Source: Polyangiaceae bacterium (GTDB lineage Bacteria; Myxococcota_A; Polyangia; Polyangiales; Polyangiaceae). From it: 64,000 nt of DNA. The position numbers and the translations under genes were made by a program. Below, in pieces: positions 17,427 through 28,144 of this stretch. Under the pieces are notes generated by a model. The model saw only the letters and a list, made by a program, of their open reading frames with translations, did not search any database and was not told the origin of the DNA. The stretch spans positions 2,112,708-2,176,707 of the forward strand of contig JABTUA010000002.1 in assembly GCA_015075635.1 (NCBI GenBank). The letters run 5' to 3'. The stretch's first letter is position 1. Every line of letters begins with the position of its first letter.

Positions 17427-19322
17427 GTGAAAGTCTGGATCGCAGCCGCACCGCTCCTCGCGCTCGGGCTGTGGGCAGCCGTCGCGCTCCTGCGCGGCCG
17501 GCTCTCACGCCGCTCGGCGAACGTGGCCGTCGCGCTCGTGCTCCTGCTCTACGTGGTGGTCACGGCGGCCCTCGGAGTCTTCTGGGTCGCCAGGATGGAT
17601 CTGCCCGTCTTCGACTGGCACTACCTGTTCGGGTACGGCCTCTTGCTCGTGCTCGCGCTTCACTTGGCCCTTCAGGTCCCGAGCCTGGCGGCGTTCTTCC
17701 GACGTGCCAGCCCAGCTTGGCTGCTCAGCCCGGACGGCAGGCGCTTCGCGCGGCCGATGCGCGCGCTCGGATCGATCGCGTTCGGGCTCGTGCTGCTCGC
17801 GCCTGCGCTCGCCTGGTTGGTCGGACGCGCGCTGCCCGCCCAGCGCATCCGCATCGAGGGAGGCACCAACCCTGGCTCCGCCAGCGCCACAGCCCTAGCG
17901 TCGCGCAGCGTGTGGATCGAACGCGACGGCAAGCGTGTCAGCGTGCCCGAGTACGTGTGGGCGGAGTCGCGCCACACTCGGAGCGGAGTGCTCCGAGCCC
18001 CGGGCGTGGCGCCACCGCGCCCGCCGGCCGTGCGCCGGATGGACGGCGCTCGGAGCGTCACCCTGCCCCGCCCTCGGGCGCTCGGCCACCCGACCCGAGC
18101 CGACGCCGGCGCCCGCATCGTGGCCGAGCGCCTCGACCTGCCGAAGCTCTCAGAGCTCTTGCACCACACCTATGGCGTGACTGCCCGGGCGGGCGACGAG
18201 CTGCCGTTCCGCGCCGCGGCGTCCGCGGGTGCGCTCTATCCGACCGACGTGTTCGTCGTCGCCCCGAGTGACGCGGTCATCGCCGCCGGCGTGCACTACT
18301 ACGACCCCGAGGCGCACGCGCTCCGGTTCGTCGGCGGGATCGAGCTCGTGACGCGCGCCCTCGGAGCGTTGCCCGGCGACTCCGCTGCGCGGAGCGCCCC
18401 TCTGGTGGTGGTGCTCGGTGCGACCTTCGATCGGAGCGCCTTCAAGTACGACACCCGGGCCTACCGCTACGTCGGGCTCGACGCCGGTCATGTGGCATGG
18501 AACCTCGTCGAAGCCGCCGACGTGCTGGGCCTGCCCTGCACGCTCGAGCCCTGGTTCGACGACGACGCGCTGTCGTCAGCGCTCGGGCTCGACGCCGACG
18601 GCGAGGGCGCGATCCTGGCGGCGGCATGTGGCGGGCAAGCGCCCAGCGGGGCGCGGCAGCGCCCAGCGCACGGCCCGGTCAGCCTGCCGGACTCCGCCGA
18701 CCTGATGGAGCTCACCCGACTTTCGCACCGGCTGACGTCGTGGCGACTCGGCGAGGGCGCCCCAGCCGAGGGCGACGCTGGCGCCGCCTTCGGGTGGCAG
18801 CCGCGGGCCCGGTCTGCCGATCCTTTGGCGCTGATGCGAGAGCGCCGCTCGTTCCGCAATCTCTCGAGCCAGGCAGTGAGCCGGGCGGAGCTCGATGCCG
18901 TCCTCGACGCGGCGCGAGGGGCCATCGGCGCGCTCGGTCTGCCGGCGCTCGTCGAGGTGCTGGTGGCGGTCCGCGCCGTGACCGGGCTCGCCCCTGGCAC
19001 CTATCGGCTGGGCGAGGCTCTCGCGGTCGCGCTAGCAAGCCCCGACGTCGCCCCGCGCCTTCAGGCGGCCGGTCTCGGTCAAGAGGTGCTGGGCCGCGCG
19101 GCGTTCGTCGTGACCTTCGCCCTGCGGCCAGAGACCGCCGAGCCCCGCGACTTCCGCCACGCTCTCTTGCAGGCGGGCCTGGCCGGCGAGGCGGTCTACC
19201 TCGAGGCGGGCGCGCGCGGGCTCGGTGCCTGCGGCGTCGGAGCGTTCTTCGACGACGAGCTCGCCCAGCTCTTCGGCTCGGGCACCCGACCGCTCCACCT
19301 GGTCGCGGTCGGGAAGAAGTGA
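17427..19322 (+). CDS. Membrane-anchored double SagB-type nitroreductase
   Basis: 631 aa, three parts. Residues 1-135 contain four hydrophobic helices (4-24, 32-55, 64-86, 111-134); the third has His65 and His79 (H-X13-H), the spacing of heme ligands in b-type cytochrome helices, as in DUF4405 proteins. Residues 230-400 are a SagB-type FMN domain: RAAASAGALYPTDVFVV, YDTRAYRYVGLDAGHVAWNL. Residues 445-631 are a second nitroreductase fold: DPLALMRERRSFRNLS and GLAGEAVYLEAGARGLGACG. SagB enzymes oxidise azolines in RiPP synthesis, but no YcaO protein or precursor peptide is nearby, so the substrate is open. Electron transfer between a membrane heme and flavin is an inference. Confidence 0.8.
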   Translation: MKVWIAAAPLLALGLWAAVALLRGRLSRRSANVAVALVLLLYVVVTAALGVFWVARMDLPVFDWHYLFGYGLLLVLALHLALQVPSLAAFFRRASPAWLLSPDGRRFARPMRALGSIAFGLVLLAPALAWLVGRALPAQRIRIEGGTNPGSASATALASRSVWIERDGKRVSVPEYVWAESRHTRSGVLRAPGVAPPRPPAVRRMDGARSVTLPRPRALGHPTRADAGARIVAERLDLPKLSELLHHTYGVTARAGDELPFRAAASAGALYPTDVFVVAPSDAVIAAGVHYYDPEAHALRFVGGIELVTRALGALPGDSAARSAPLVVVLGATFDRSAFKYDTRAYRYVGLDAGHVAWNLVEAADVLGLPCTLEPWFDDDALSSALGLDADGEGAILAAACGGQAPSGARQRPAHGPVSLPDSADLMELTRLSHRLTSWRLGEGAPAEGDAGAAFGWQPRARSADPLALMRERRSFRNLSSQAVSRAELDAVLDAARGAIGALGLPALVEVLVAVRAVTGLAPGTYRLGEALAVALASPDVAPRLQAAGLGQEVLGRAAFVVTFALRPETAEPRDFRHALLQAGLAGEAVYLEAGARGLGACGVGAFFDDELAQLFGSGTRPLHLVAVGKK

Positions 19323-19326
19323 GCGC

Positions 19327-20202
19327 TCACATCACCGTGTAGACAAGGTTCAGCGCCGTCACGGTGTCCAGCTCCTTCACGGCGGGCAGCGGGTGGTGGT
19401 CGTATTTCAAGCTGAACGTCGTGGCGAGCGAGAAGTCGCCGCCGATCGACGAGCTCAAGCCGACGTCCCAGTTCAGCCGCCAGCGCTCGGTCTCGGGGAG
19501 ACCCTGGAGGTACTCGAGGCCGGTGTTGAACTTCACGTGCTCGTTCAGGCTGTTCGAGTAGCCGACGAACACACGCCCGCTGTGCTGCACCTCGGTCTTG
19601 TCCACGGTCTCGCCGTTCAGCGCCGCGGCTTCGATGTTGTCGTCTCGACGCACGTCGTACTGCAAGTCGTAGCCGACCTCCGTCCAGAGCTGATGGGTCT
19701 TCTCGTCGATGAAGTAGTACGCGACGCCAGGGTCCAGGTTCAGGCGCAGGTCGAGCCCCTGGAAGCGGTCGCGACGCGCCGACGTCGACAAGAACAGCGC
19801 CACGTGCTTGCTGACGAAGCGGTCGTAGCGGACCTTGCCCTGGTAGTTCTCCACCGTCGTCTGCATGTCCTCGCCGGGCTTGGCGGCGGAGCGCGAGTAG
19901 TTGACGGCAGCCGCGGCGCTGAACTGGTTCGCGCTTCGGCGCAAGCGCAGGAGCCCGGAGCCGGTCGCGGCGAGCGAGCGGGAGTTGCCCGTGCTCATCA
20001 GGCCGCCGGCGAGGAGCTTCGCTTCGGTCGCGTCCTTGGCGTCTTCCTGATCCTTCTCGGCGGCCTGGAAGCCCTCCGCGGCGACGTCGGTCTTCCCGCT
20101 CGTCGCTGCGTCTTGCTTCATCAAGCCCGCAGGTTGTGCGCTGGCACTGGCAGAGGCGGCGAGGGCGGCGAGGGTCGCGGGGAGCCAAATGCGGGAGGTC
20201 AT
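19327..20202 (-). CDS. DUF481 outer-membrane beta-barrel protein
   Basis: About 291 aa exported protein. After a signal peptide (MTSRIWLPATLAALAASASA) and a charged helical stretch (AAEGFQAAEKDQEDAKDATE) comes a barrel of alternating strands: LLAGGLMSTGNSRSLAATG, KVRYDRFVSKHVALFLSTSA, RLNLDPGVAYYFIDE and VGLSSSIGGDFSLATTFSLK. The TGNS motif at the first strand is typical of DUF481, which are small barrels of unknown transport role. ATG 20202 gives the signal peptide. The gene is convergent with the nitroreductase (4 bp apart) and divergent from the OmpA-like gene. Confidence 0.75.
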   Translation of the reverse strand: MTSRIWLPATLAALAASASASAQPAGLMKQDAATSGKTDVAAEGFQAAEKDQEDAKDATEAKLLAGGLMSTGNSRSLAATGSGLLRLRRSANQFSAAAAVNYSRSAAKPGEDMQTTVENYQGKVRYDRFVSKHVALFLSTSARRDRFQGLDLRLNLDPGVAYYFIDEKTHQLWTEVGYDLQYDVRRDDNIEAAALNGETVDKTEVQHSGRVFVGYSNSLNEHVKFNTGLEYLQGLPETERWRLNWDVGLSSSIGGDFSLATTFSLKYDHHPLPAVKELDTVTALNLVYTVM

Positions 20203-20402
20203 GGGCGAAACAACTCTGCAATCGACGTGCCAGCAGAGCGCGCCGCGCATTCGTCAGCGAAAGACCCGACCGCTGTGGGCTCGAAGCGACAAGCTGAAGC
20301 ACGCAGCCGACAGCGGCGGGGGAAACTCCCCCGAACTCACGCCTCCCGCCCGCGGCACGAGCGTTGCAGGGTTGGCGGGCCATTCCCCACCGGAGATCCC
20401 CC

Positions 20403-21758
20403 ATGCGTAGCCCGCTCGTCCTTGCCCCCGCCTGCCTCGCACTCGTGCTCGGTCTCGCTCCGTCGGCGCGCGCCGACCAGGCCCAAACAGGCAAACCGCT
20501 GACCAACTACTTCGAGGTCGGGGTGTTCGGTGGCGCAATCTTCCCCGCAGAGCAGCACAACTTCCACGACGAAAATCGGCCGCATCAGTCCTTCAAGTCG
20601 ATCGCACCCGAGCTCGGCGGCCGCGTGGCCTACTTCCCGCTCTCGATGCTGGGGGCCGAGGTGGAAGGCGCCGTCGCCCCCACCAAGACCAAAGACGACG
20701 ACGGGGCGGCGGGGCTGTGGGCGCTGCGCGCTCACGCGCTGGGACAGCTGCCGCTCGGTGGGCTGACTCCGTTTGCGCTGATTGGCATGAGCCGCCTCGG
20801 AGCTGGCAGCAACTCGCTGGGCAGCGACAGCGATCCGGCGCTGCACTTCGGCGCTGGCGTGAAGGTGCCGCTGGACGACTTCCTCGGGCTGCGCCTGGAC
20901 CTGCGCGACAACCTGACGCAGAAGAACGGCGGCTCGAAGGGCCAGCAAGCCCACCACCCCGAGGTGTTGTTGGGGCTCACCTTCACCCTGGACCTGCGCA
21001 AGAAAGAAAAGCCTGCGCCCAAGGACAGCGACGGCGACGGAATTGCCGACGACGCGGACAAGTGCCCCAAGGAGCCCGGAATTGCGCCGGACGGCTGCCC
21101 GAAGGCCCCGGACTCGGACGCGGACGAGATCGCGGACGCCGAGGATGCCTGTCCGAACGAGGCCGGCCCGAAGAGCGAAGACGCGACGAAGCACGGCTGT
21201 CCGCTGCCCAAGGACTCCGATGGCGACGGATTTGCCGACGGGGACGACAAGTGTCCGAACCAGGCCGGCATCGCACCCGACGGCTGCCCCGATCCCGATC
21301 CCGACAAGGACGGCGTCATCGGACCCAACGACAAGTGTCCGACCGAAGCCGAGACCGCCAACGGCTATCAGGACGCGGACGGCTGCCCGGACGAGATCCC
21401 CGCCGAGGTGAAGAAGTTCACGGGCGTCATCCAGGGAATCGAGTTCGACACCGGCAAGGCCACCATTCGCCCCAAGTCCAAGCCGGTGCTCGACGAGGCG
21501 CTGAAGGTGCTGCGTGACAATCCCGACGTGCGCATCGAGGTGAGCGGCCACACCGACGACGTGGGCGACGCCAAGAAGAACGTCGAGCTCTCCCAGAAAC
21601 GCGCGGACGCGGTGAAGGAATACTTCGTGTCGCAGGGCGTCGACGCGGCACGCATCACTACTCGCGGCGCCGGCCCCGATCAGCCCATCGCCGACAACAA
21701 GACCGCCGAAGGCAAGCAGAAGAACCGACGCATCGAGTTCAAGCTGCTCACTCAGTGA
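20403..21758 (+). CDS. OmpA-family protein with thrombospondin type 3 repeats
   Basis: 451 aa envelope protein. Signal peptide MRSPLVLAPACLALVLGLAP; an N-terminal beta-barrel-like part (about 35-195); Ca-binding thrombospondin type 3 repeats (about 205-325) with units DSDGDGIADDADKCP, DSDADEIADAEDACP, DSDGDGFADGDDKCP and DPDKDGVIGPNDKCP; and a C-terminal OmpA peptidoglycan-binding domain (about 340-451) with IEFDTGKATIRPKSKPVLDE, VSGHTDDVGDAKKN and AARITTRGAG plus NRRIEFKL. It likely tethers the outer membrane to peptidoglycan, with Ca-stiffened spacers. It overlaps the convergent response-regulator gene by 11 bp. Confidence 0.92.
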   Translation: MRSPLVLAPACLALVLGLAPSARADQAQTGKPLTNYFEVGVFGGAIFPAEQHNFHDENRPHQSFKSIAPELGGRVAYFPLSMLGAEVEGAVAPTKTKDDDGAAGLWALRAHALGQLPLGGLTPFALIGMSRLGAGSNSLGSDSDPALHFGAGVKVPLDDFLGLRLDLRDNLTQKNGGSKGQQAHHPEVLLGLTFTLDLRKKEKPAPKDSDGDGIADDADKCPKEPGIAPDGCPKAPDSDADEIADAEDACPNEAGPKSEDATKHGCPLPKDSDGDGFADGDDKCPNQAGIAPDGCPDPDPDKDGVIGPNDKCPTEAETANGYQDADGCPDEIPAEVKKFTGVIQGIEFDTGKATIRPKSKPVLDEALKVLRDNPDVRIEVSGHTDDVGDAKKNVELSQKRADAVKEYFVSQGVDAARITTRGAGPDQPIADNKTAEGKQKNRRIEFKLLTQ

Positions 21759-22128
21759 CCCTCGGTCCGACGATCTCGGCGATCACGCGCTCGAGCGCAG
21801 CGAGCTGGAAGGGCTTGAGCAGCACGGGGCGGCCCGAGCTCTGAAGGCGCTCGAGCAGGTCGGCGCCGACCACACCGCCGGTCATGAAAACCAAGCGCCC
21901 CGCGTCGCGTTCCGGCAGCGTCCCCAAGAGATCGAGTCCGGTCTCATCCGGCATCATCACGTCGCAAAGGACGGCGTCGTACGCCTGCTCGGACAGGCAG
22001 CGCCGCGCCGACGCGGCATCCTCGGCCGTGTCCACCAGGCACCTCCCTTCGAGCGCGCGAGCGATGACTCCACGCAACGTGGCGTCATCGTCGATGACCA
22101 GAATCCGGACTCTCGAGCTCCCCGCCAC
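21748..22128 (-). CDS. Single-domain response regulator
   Basis: CheY-like receiver of about 126 aa without an output domain. The acidic triad is in ILVIDDDATL, the phosphoacceptor Asp in DAVLCDVMMPDETG, the switch Thr in LVFMTGG and the conserved Lys in VLLKPFQ. It starts at GTG 22128 (GTG 22134 also possible); no good ribosome site is seen. It is divergent from the LuxR-type gene at 22286, and the pair of mirror-image hairpins at 22202-22248 lies between them. No histidine kinase is adjacent, so its partner is unknown; it might act through protein contact. Confidence 0.8.
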   Translation of the reverse strand: MAGSSRVRILVIDDDATLRGVIARALEGRCLVDTAEDAASARRCLSEQAYDAVLCDVMMPDETGLDLLGTLPERDAGRLVFMTGGVVGADLLERLQSSGRPVLLKPFQLAALERVIAEIVGPRVTE

Positions 22129-22201
22129 GCACACACCCCGTGCATCGCCGGCGAGCGCCGGCCAGCCAGGCGCAGAATGCGCGCCAGATTCGGCCGCGTC
22201 A

Positions 22202-22248
22202 CCTGGCCTTTCGGCCAGGCGAGAGGGGGTACCTGGCCGAAAGGCCAG
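22202..22248. repeat. Two mutually inverted GAAA/TTTC hairpins in a divergent promoter
   Basis: CCTGGCC-TTTC-GGCCAGG (22202-22219) and CTGGCC-GAAA-GGCCAG (22233-22248) are each hairpins and are reverse complements of one another, separated by 13 nt. Whichever strand is transcribed, one copy forms a GNRA (GAAA) tetraloop hairpin. They can also pair with each other. The position between a response regulator and a LuxR-type regulator suggests a shared operator or RNA element. Confidence 0.7.
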
Positions 22249-22285
22249 TTGTGCCGAAGCGCGAGCCCTGGGGGAATCGAGGGCC

Positions 22286-22900
22286 ATGCCGTCGAAGAAG
22301 CCCTCGAAGCCGCCCCGCACGCGCCGGGGGGCGGCCGGGGCCCCGAGTCGAGACTCTACCCCGAGCGAGCTTCGACTGCGCGAGCACGGCCGCTTCGTGG
22401 CCGCGGTCTACGAGATCGCCGTGGACGGAGGCGAGCTCATGGACTTCGACCCGCTTGTGCTGAGCGCACCGCCGCGTTGGTCGGGCCGCTGCCACGAGAC
22501 GCTCTTCAACCAGCCGCTTCCCTGCAAGGGATGCCCTGCCCTGGCTCCTCGTCGCTCGAGCAGCAAGACCGAGATCGCCGTGCTCGGCACGCCGGGCGCG
22601 GGCTACCGCATCGCCCTGGCGGAGCCGCTCGGCAATGGGCGCTTCCGGATGCACGTGCTCCAGCTCACCGACGCCGTGGTGAGCGGGCTCGCGCGGGCGC
22701 GCCTCGATCGGCGCGCGCAGCGCGCGAAGCTCTCGGCCCGCGAGCTCGCCGTGCTCGAGCTCGTGCTCTTGGGCCGGAGAACGACGGACATCGCCCAGGC
22801 TCTGGGGATCACGCACCGCACGGCGCGCTTTCACGTCGCCAACGTGCTGTCGAAGATGGAAGTCGACTCGCGCACCGACCTCTTGCGCTGGCTCGTCTGA
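22286..22900 (+). CDS. LuxR-type transcriptional regulator
   Basis: 204 aa. A basic Lys/Pro/Arg N-terminus (1-30) is followed by a PAS-like sensory part (about 35-130) with the Cys pair LPCKGCPALAP, as seen in some redox or metal-responsive PAS domains. The C-terminal 62 residues are a LuxR helix-turn-helix: KLSARELAVLELVLLGRRTT, DIAQALGITHRTARFHVANV, LSKMEVDSRTDLLRWL. Start ATG 22286 has GGGGGAA and GAGGG upstream. It is divergent from the response regulator. The two Cys residues could sense redox, which is inference; targets are unknown. Confidence 0.8.
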   Translation: MPSKKPSKPPRTRRGAAGAPSRDSTPSELRLREHGRFVAAVYEIAVDGGELMDFDPLVLSAPPRWSGRCHETLFNQPLPCKGCPALAPRRSSSKTEIAVLGTPGAGYRIALAEPLGNGRFRMHVLQLTDAVVSGLARARLDRRAQRAKLSARELAVLELVLLGRRTTDIAQALGITHRTARFHVANVLSKMEVDSRTDLLRWLV

Positions 22901-23058
22901 GCAGCCCCGCTCGGTCGGGCCGGACAGACACTTCCCCGCCGGTGGTGGCGACGCAGCTCGACTCGGGGAGAACCGATCGAGACTGCTCGTCTGAGCCGGC
23001 CTATCGACTCGCACCTTCGCCAGACGTATCTTCGGTCCCCCGCCCGAGGAGGGTCTTC

Positions 23059-25560
<2,502 letters not shown>

Positions 25561-25564
25561 GCTC

Positions 25565-25602
25565 AAGAGCTGTCAAAGAATCGACAGCTCTTTCACTTTT
25601 TC
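25565..25602 (+). terminator. Rho-independent terminator of glgP
   Basis: Ten-base-pair stem AAGAGCTGTC (25565-25574) / GACAGCTCTT (25583-25592), 8-nt loop, then TCACTTTTT. It begins 5 nt after the glgP stop. Confidence 0.85.
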
Positions 25603-25624
25603 ATCGGGAGGCACGCGCCTCCCC

Positions 25625-25692
25625 GCCCCAACGAAGTGAATTCGTTGGGGCCCCACCCCACGCGGGCCGGCTTCGCCGGCGATCGGCCGGCC
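25625..25692. repeat. Cluster of palindromes between glgP and the cytochrome operon
   Basis: A stem CCCCAACGAA (25626-25635) / TTCGTTGGGG (25641-25650) with a GTGAA loop is followed by GGCCGGC-TTC-GCCGGC (25665-25680) and the palindrome GGCCGGCC (25685-25692). It lies downstream of two convergent operons. It may act as a two-way terminator or be a REP-like repeat; copies elsewhere in the genome would decide. Confidence 0.5.
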
Positions 25693-25708
25693 AATTTTCG
25701 ACAGAGCT

Positions 25709-26110
25709 TCATTCGAGCCGCACGCTCGGGGCCGTCGTGGCGTCGAACGGCTCCTGCAGCGGGCGCTCCTGCACCCGCAGCATGTACTCCGTGACCGCCC
25801 AGTATTGCTCTTCGGACAGACTGCCGGCCTTGTCCCCCGGCGGCATCCGGGCCTTCACGTAGCGGAACAGGTCGAGGCCGTTCTCCAGGCCGGGTCGCCG
25901 CCTGAGAGCCTGCTTGCCCATCGCCGCCGGAGCGAACGGGGCGTCGCCGTGCTCGCCGTGGCACGAGGAGCAGTACAACGCGAAGACCTTGGCGCCGGCG
26001 GGAGCGGCCTTGCGCGCGGCGCTGAGCTGCGCGTCGCTCGGGCCCGAGCCGGAGCGGCTCGCGCAGGCGACCAGCGCCAAGGAGACCAGGAGCGCAGAGC
26101 GACGGGACAT
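25709..26110 (-). CDS. Cytochrome c lipoprotein
   Basis: 133 aa single-heme cytochrome c. A lipobox (SLALVAC, Cys16) anchors it to a membrane. The heme site is CSSCH (47-51) and the likely axial Met is in ARMPPGD (Met90). A carboxy-terminal helix SEEQYWAVTEYMLRV follows, as in class I cytochromes. It is last in a three-gene operon after a FixH/YtkA-like protein and an outer-membrane barrel; the barrel stop and this ATG overlap (TGATG). It probably carries electrons to or from an oxidase or reductase encoded elsewhere. The nearby RegBA system suggests redox control. Confidence 0.85.
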   Translation of the reverse strand: MSRRSALLVSLALVACASRSGSGPSDAQLSAARKAAPAGAKVFALYCSSCHGEHGDAPFAPAAMGKQALRRRPGLENGLDLFRYVKARMPPGDKAGSLSEEQYWAVTEYMLRVQERPLQEPFDATTAPSVRLE

Positions 26111-27075
26111 CAGTACGTGAAGTTCCTTTGAAGGCCCAGCGCTGCCGAGGTACCGGCGAAGGGGACGTTTTTGCTCACCCCGTCGAGCGGCGGATCGAAG
26201 GACGCGCTCGCCGTTAGCTGCCAGGTCGGGTACGTGAGGTAATGAGACAGGCCCGCGCCGAAGCGCACGCGGCGGGTGGCGCTGTCCGGGATCTCGTCGC
26301 CGTCGCTTTCGGCGGGAAGCGTCCAGCGCACCGTGCTGAACACGCTGAACGACCAGAACAGGTCGAGCACGTTCACGTACGAGAGCTTCGCGTCGATCTC
26401 GTCACCCGGTGAGTAGCGCCGGGTCTGGCCCGTCGCGCTCGAGACCTGGTGCGGGAAGCGGTGAGCGTAGGCACCCGTCACCGCCAGCGCCTGGTGCAGG
26501 GTGAGGAACTTCGTGACCTGTGCGCCGCCGAGCAGCGTCCAGGCTCCGTCGCCCATCACGTCGGCTTGCGTCGGGGTCTCGGAGTCACTGGCGGCGCGAC
26601 CCGTCGGGAAACGCACGCCGAGGAACGGCTCGACGAAGGGCAGGAGGGTCTCGGGCTCCGAGAGGTCGATGCCCGCGACCAGGTCCTCGAGCAGCATGGC
26701 TCGGAACCCCAGGGAGGCGTCGCCCGCGCCGAAGCGCGTCGCCGCCGTGAGCCCGGCGAGCTCGCGGTACTGCATCCGGAGGGGCAGCGTGCCGTGGACC
26801 TGCAGCGCCGGCGTGCCGAGGCGCACGCCCCCGGCGAGGGTCAAGACCACGTCGTCCACCTCCGCGCCCTCGAGCTCTTCGTACCTGCCATCGGCGTCGA
26901 AGCTGCCGAACCCTCGGTCGTAGCCGAGCTGCGACGCGATGACCCCGAAGTGGCAGCGCCCCACCACGCCGAGCTCGCTCGAGCCAGTGGCCGTGCAGCA
27001 GGCCTGCGCGGCCGCCGACCGGGCTCCCGAGAGGAGCGCCGCGACGACCCCCAAGGACGTCAGGATCCTGCTCAC
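26110..27075 (-). CDS. Outer-membrane beta-barrel protein, function unknown
   Basis: 321 aa with a signal peptide (MSRILTSLGVVAALLSGARS, cleaved near AAAQA). The mature protein starts with a Cys-rich patch (ACCTATGSSELGVVGRC) and then consists of alternating hydrophobic/polar strands ending in an aromatic residue (LGLQRNFTY), typical of an outer-membrane barrel. It resembles transporter-like barrels of the phenol-degradation MetA type, but only weakly. Start is GTG 27075 with GAGGAG upstream. Its stop overlaps the cytochrome c ATG by one nucleotide. The N-terminal Cys residues might bind metal, which is speculative. Confidence 0.6.
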   Translation of the reverse strand: MSRILTSLGVVAALLSGARSAAAQACCTATGSSELGVVGRCHFGVIASQLGYDRGFGSFDADGRYEELEGAEVDDVVLTLAGGVRLGTPALQVHGTLPLRMQYRELAGLTAATRFGAGDASLGFRAMLLEDLVAGIDLSEPETLLPFVEPFLGVRFPTGRAASDSETPTQADVMGDGAWTLLGGAQVTKFLTLHQALAVTGAYAHRFPHQVSSATGQTRRYSPGDEIDAKLSYVNVLDLFWSFSVFSTVRWTLPAESDGDEIPDSATRRVRFGAGLSHYLTYPTWQLTASASFDPPLDGVSKNVPFAGTSAALGLQRNFTY

Positions 27076-27092
27076 GCTGGCTCCTCGCGGGC

Positions 27093-27503
27093 CTACTTCA
27101 CCTCGTAAGACACCACGAAGCCGTCGCGCGTCTCACCAGCGGTCACCGCGATGCGGAGCTCCCAGTGCCCCGGCATCATGAAGTCGATCTTCTCCGCGCG
27201 GTACTCGCCGTCGCCGAGCTCGCTGACGACGGGCTCGTACGACGTACCGTGTCCATGGGCCGGCATCCAGGGCTCGACTTGCAGCGCCGCGCCCGTAATC
27301 GCCGCGCCATCGGCGCCGGCGAGCGAGATCGCGAGGGCGTTCTCCCCCGTCTTGGGCGGGTTCGGCTCGGGGGAGAAGGTGGCGATGAACGCGCCCTTCT
27401 CCGAGCTGACGCCGGCGAGACTCTCGCTGCCCGGCTCGCTCTGGCTGCTGCAGGCGCCGAGCGCGAGCGAGGCGAGGAGCAGGCCCAACTTCAGGGACGA
27501 CAT
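27093..27503 (-). CDS. FixH/YtkA-like lipoprotein
   Basis: 136 aa. Lipobox SLALGAC (Cys18) after a short signal peptide. The rest is an immunoglobulin-like beta sandwich of the FixH/YtkA type: GAFIATFSPEPNPPKTGENA, ITGAALQVEPWMPAHGHGTS and DFMMPGHWELRIAV. The MPAHGHG and MMPGHW segments contain His and Met in the pattern seen in copper-handling YtkA/FixH domains. It is the first gene of the operon with the barrel protein and cytochrome c. A RegA-like site lies at 27574-27590, upstream of its start. A role in copper delivery to a respiratory enzyme is an inference. Confidence 0.7.
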   Translation of the reverse strand: MSSLKLGLLLASLALGACSSQSEPGSESLAGVSSEKGAFIATFSPEPNPPKTGENALAISLAGADGAAITGAALQVEPWMPAHGHGTSYEPVVSELGDGEYRAEKIDFMMPGHWELRIAVTAGETRDGFVVSYEVK

Positions 27504-27573
27504 GCCCCCTTTCGTAGCGCGGCTGGCCCGCCCCGGCGGTGCGGCGCGTTGTCGCAGCTGACGGGCGACAGGC

Positions 27574-27590
27574 TGCGACGAAATGCCGCA
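27574..27590 (-). promoter_or_regulatory. Candidate RegA-type binding site
   Basis: TGCGAC-GAAAT-GCCGCA is an imperfect palindrome fitting the GCGNC...GNCGC half-sites described for RegA/PrrA. A second inverted pair, GTCGC (27551-27555) and GCGAC (27565-27569), sits next to it. Both lie in the 92-bp gap between regA and the FixH-like operon. Confidence 0.4.
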
Positions 27591-27595
27591 GCAGC

Positions 27596-28140
<545 letters not shown>

Positions 28141-28144
<4 letters not shown>

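Noticed and set aside
17427..19322. RiPP (thiazole/oxazole) biosynthetic cluster
   Set aside because: Only the SagB-type part is present; no YcaO protein, leader peptide or transporter is nearby.
22177..23058. N-terminal extension of glycogen phosphorylase
   Set aside because: The frame is open but overlaps the LuxR-type gene, and ATG 23059 has a good ribosome site and the standard family N-terminus.
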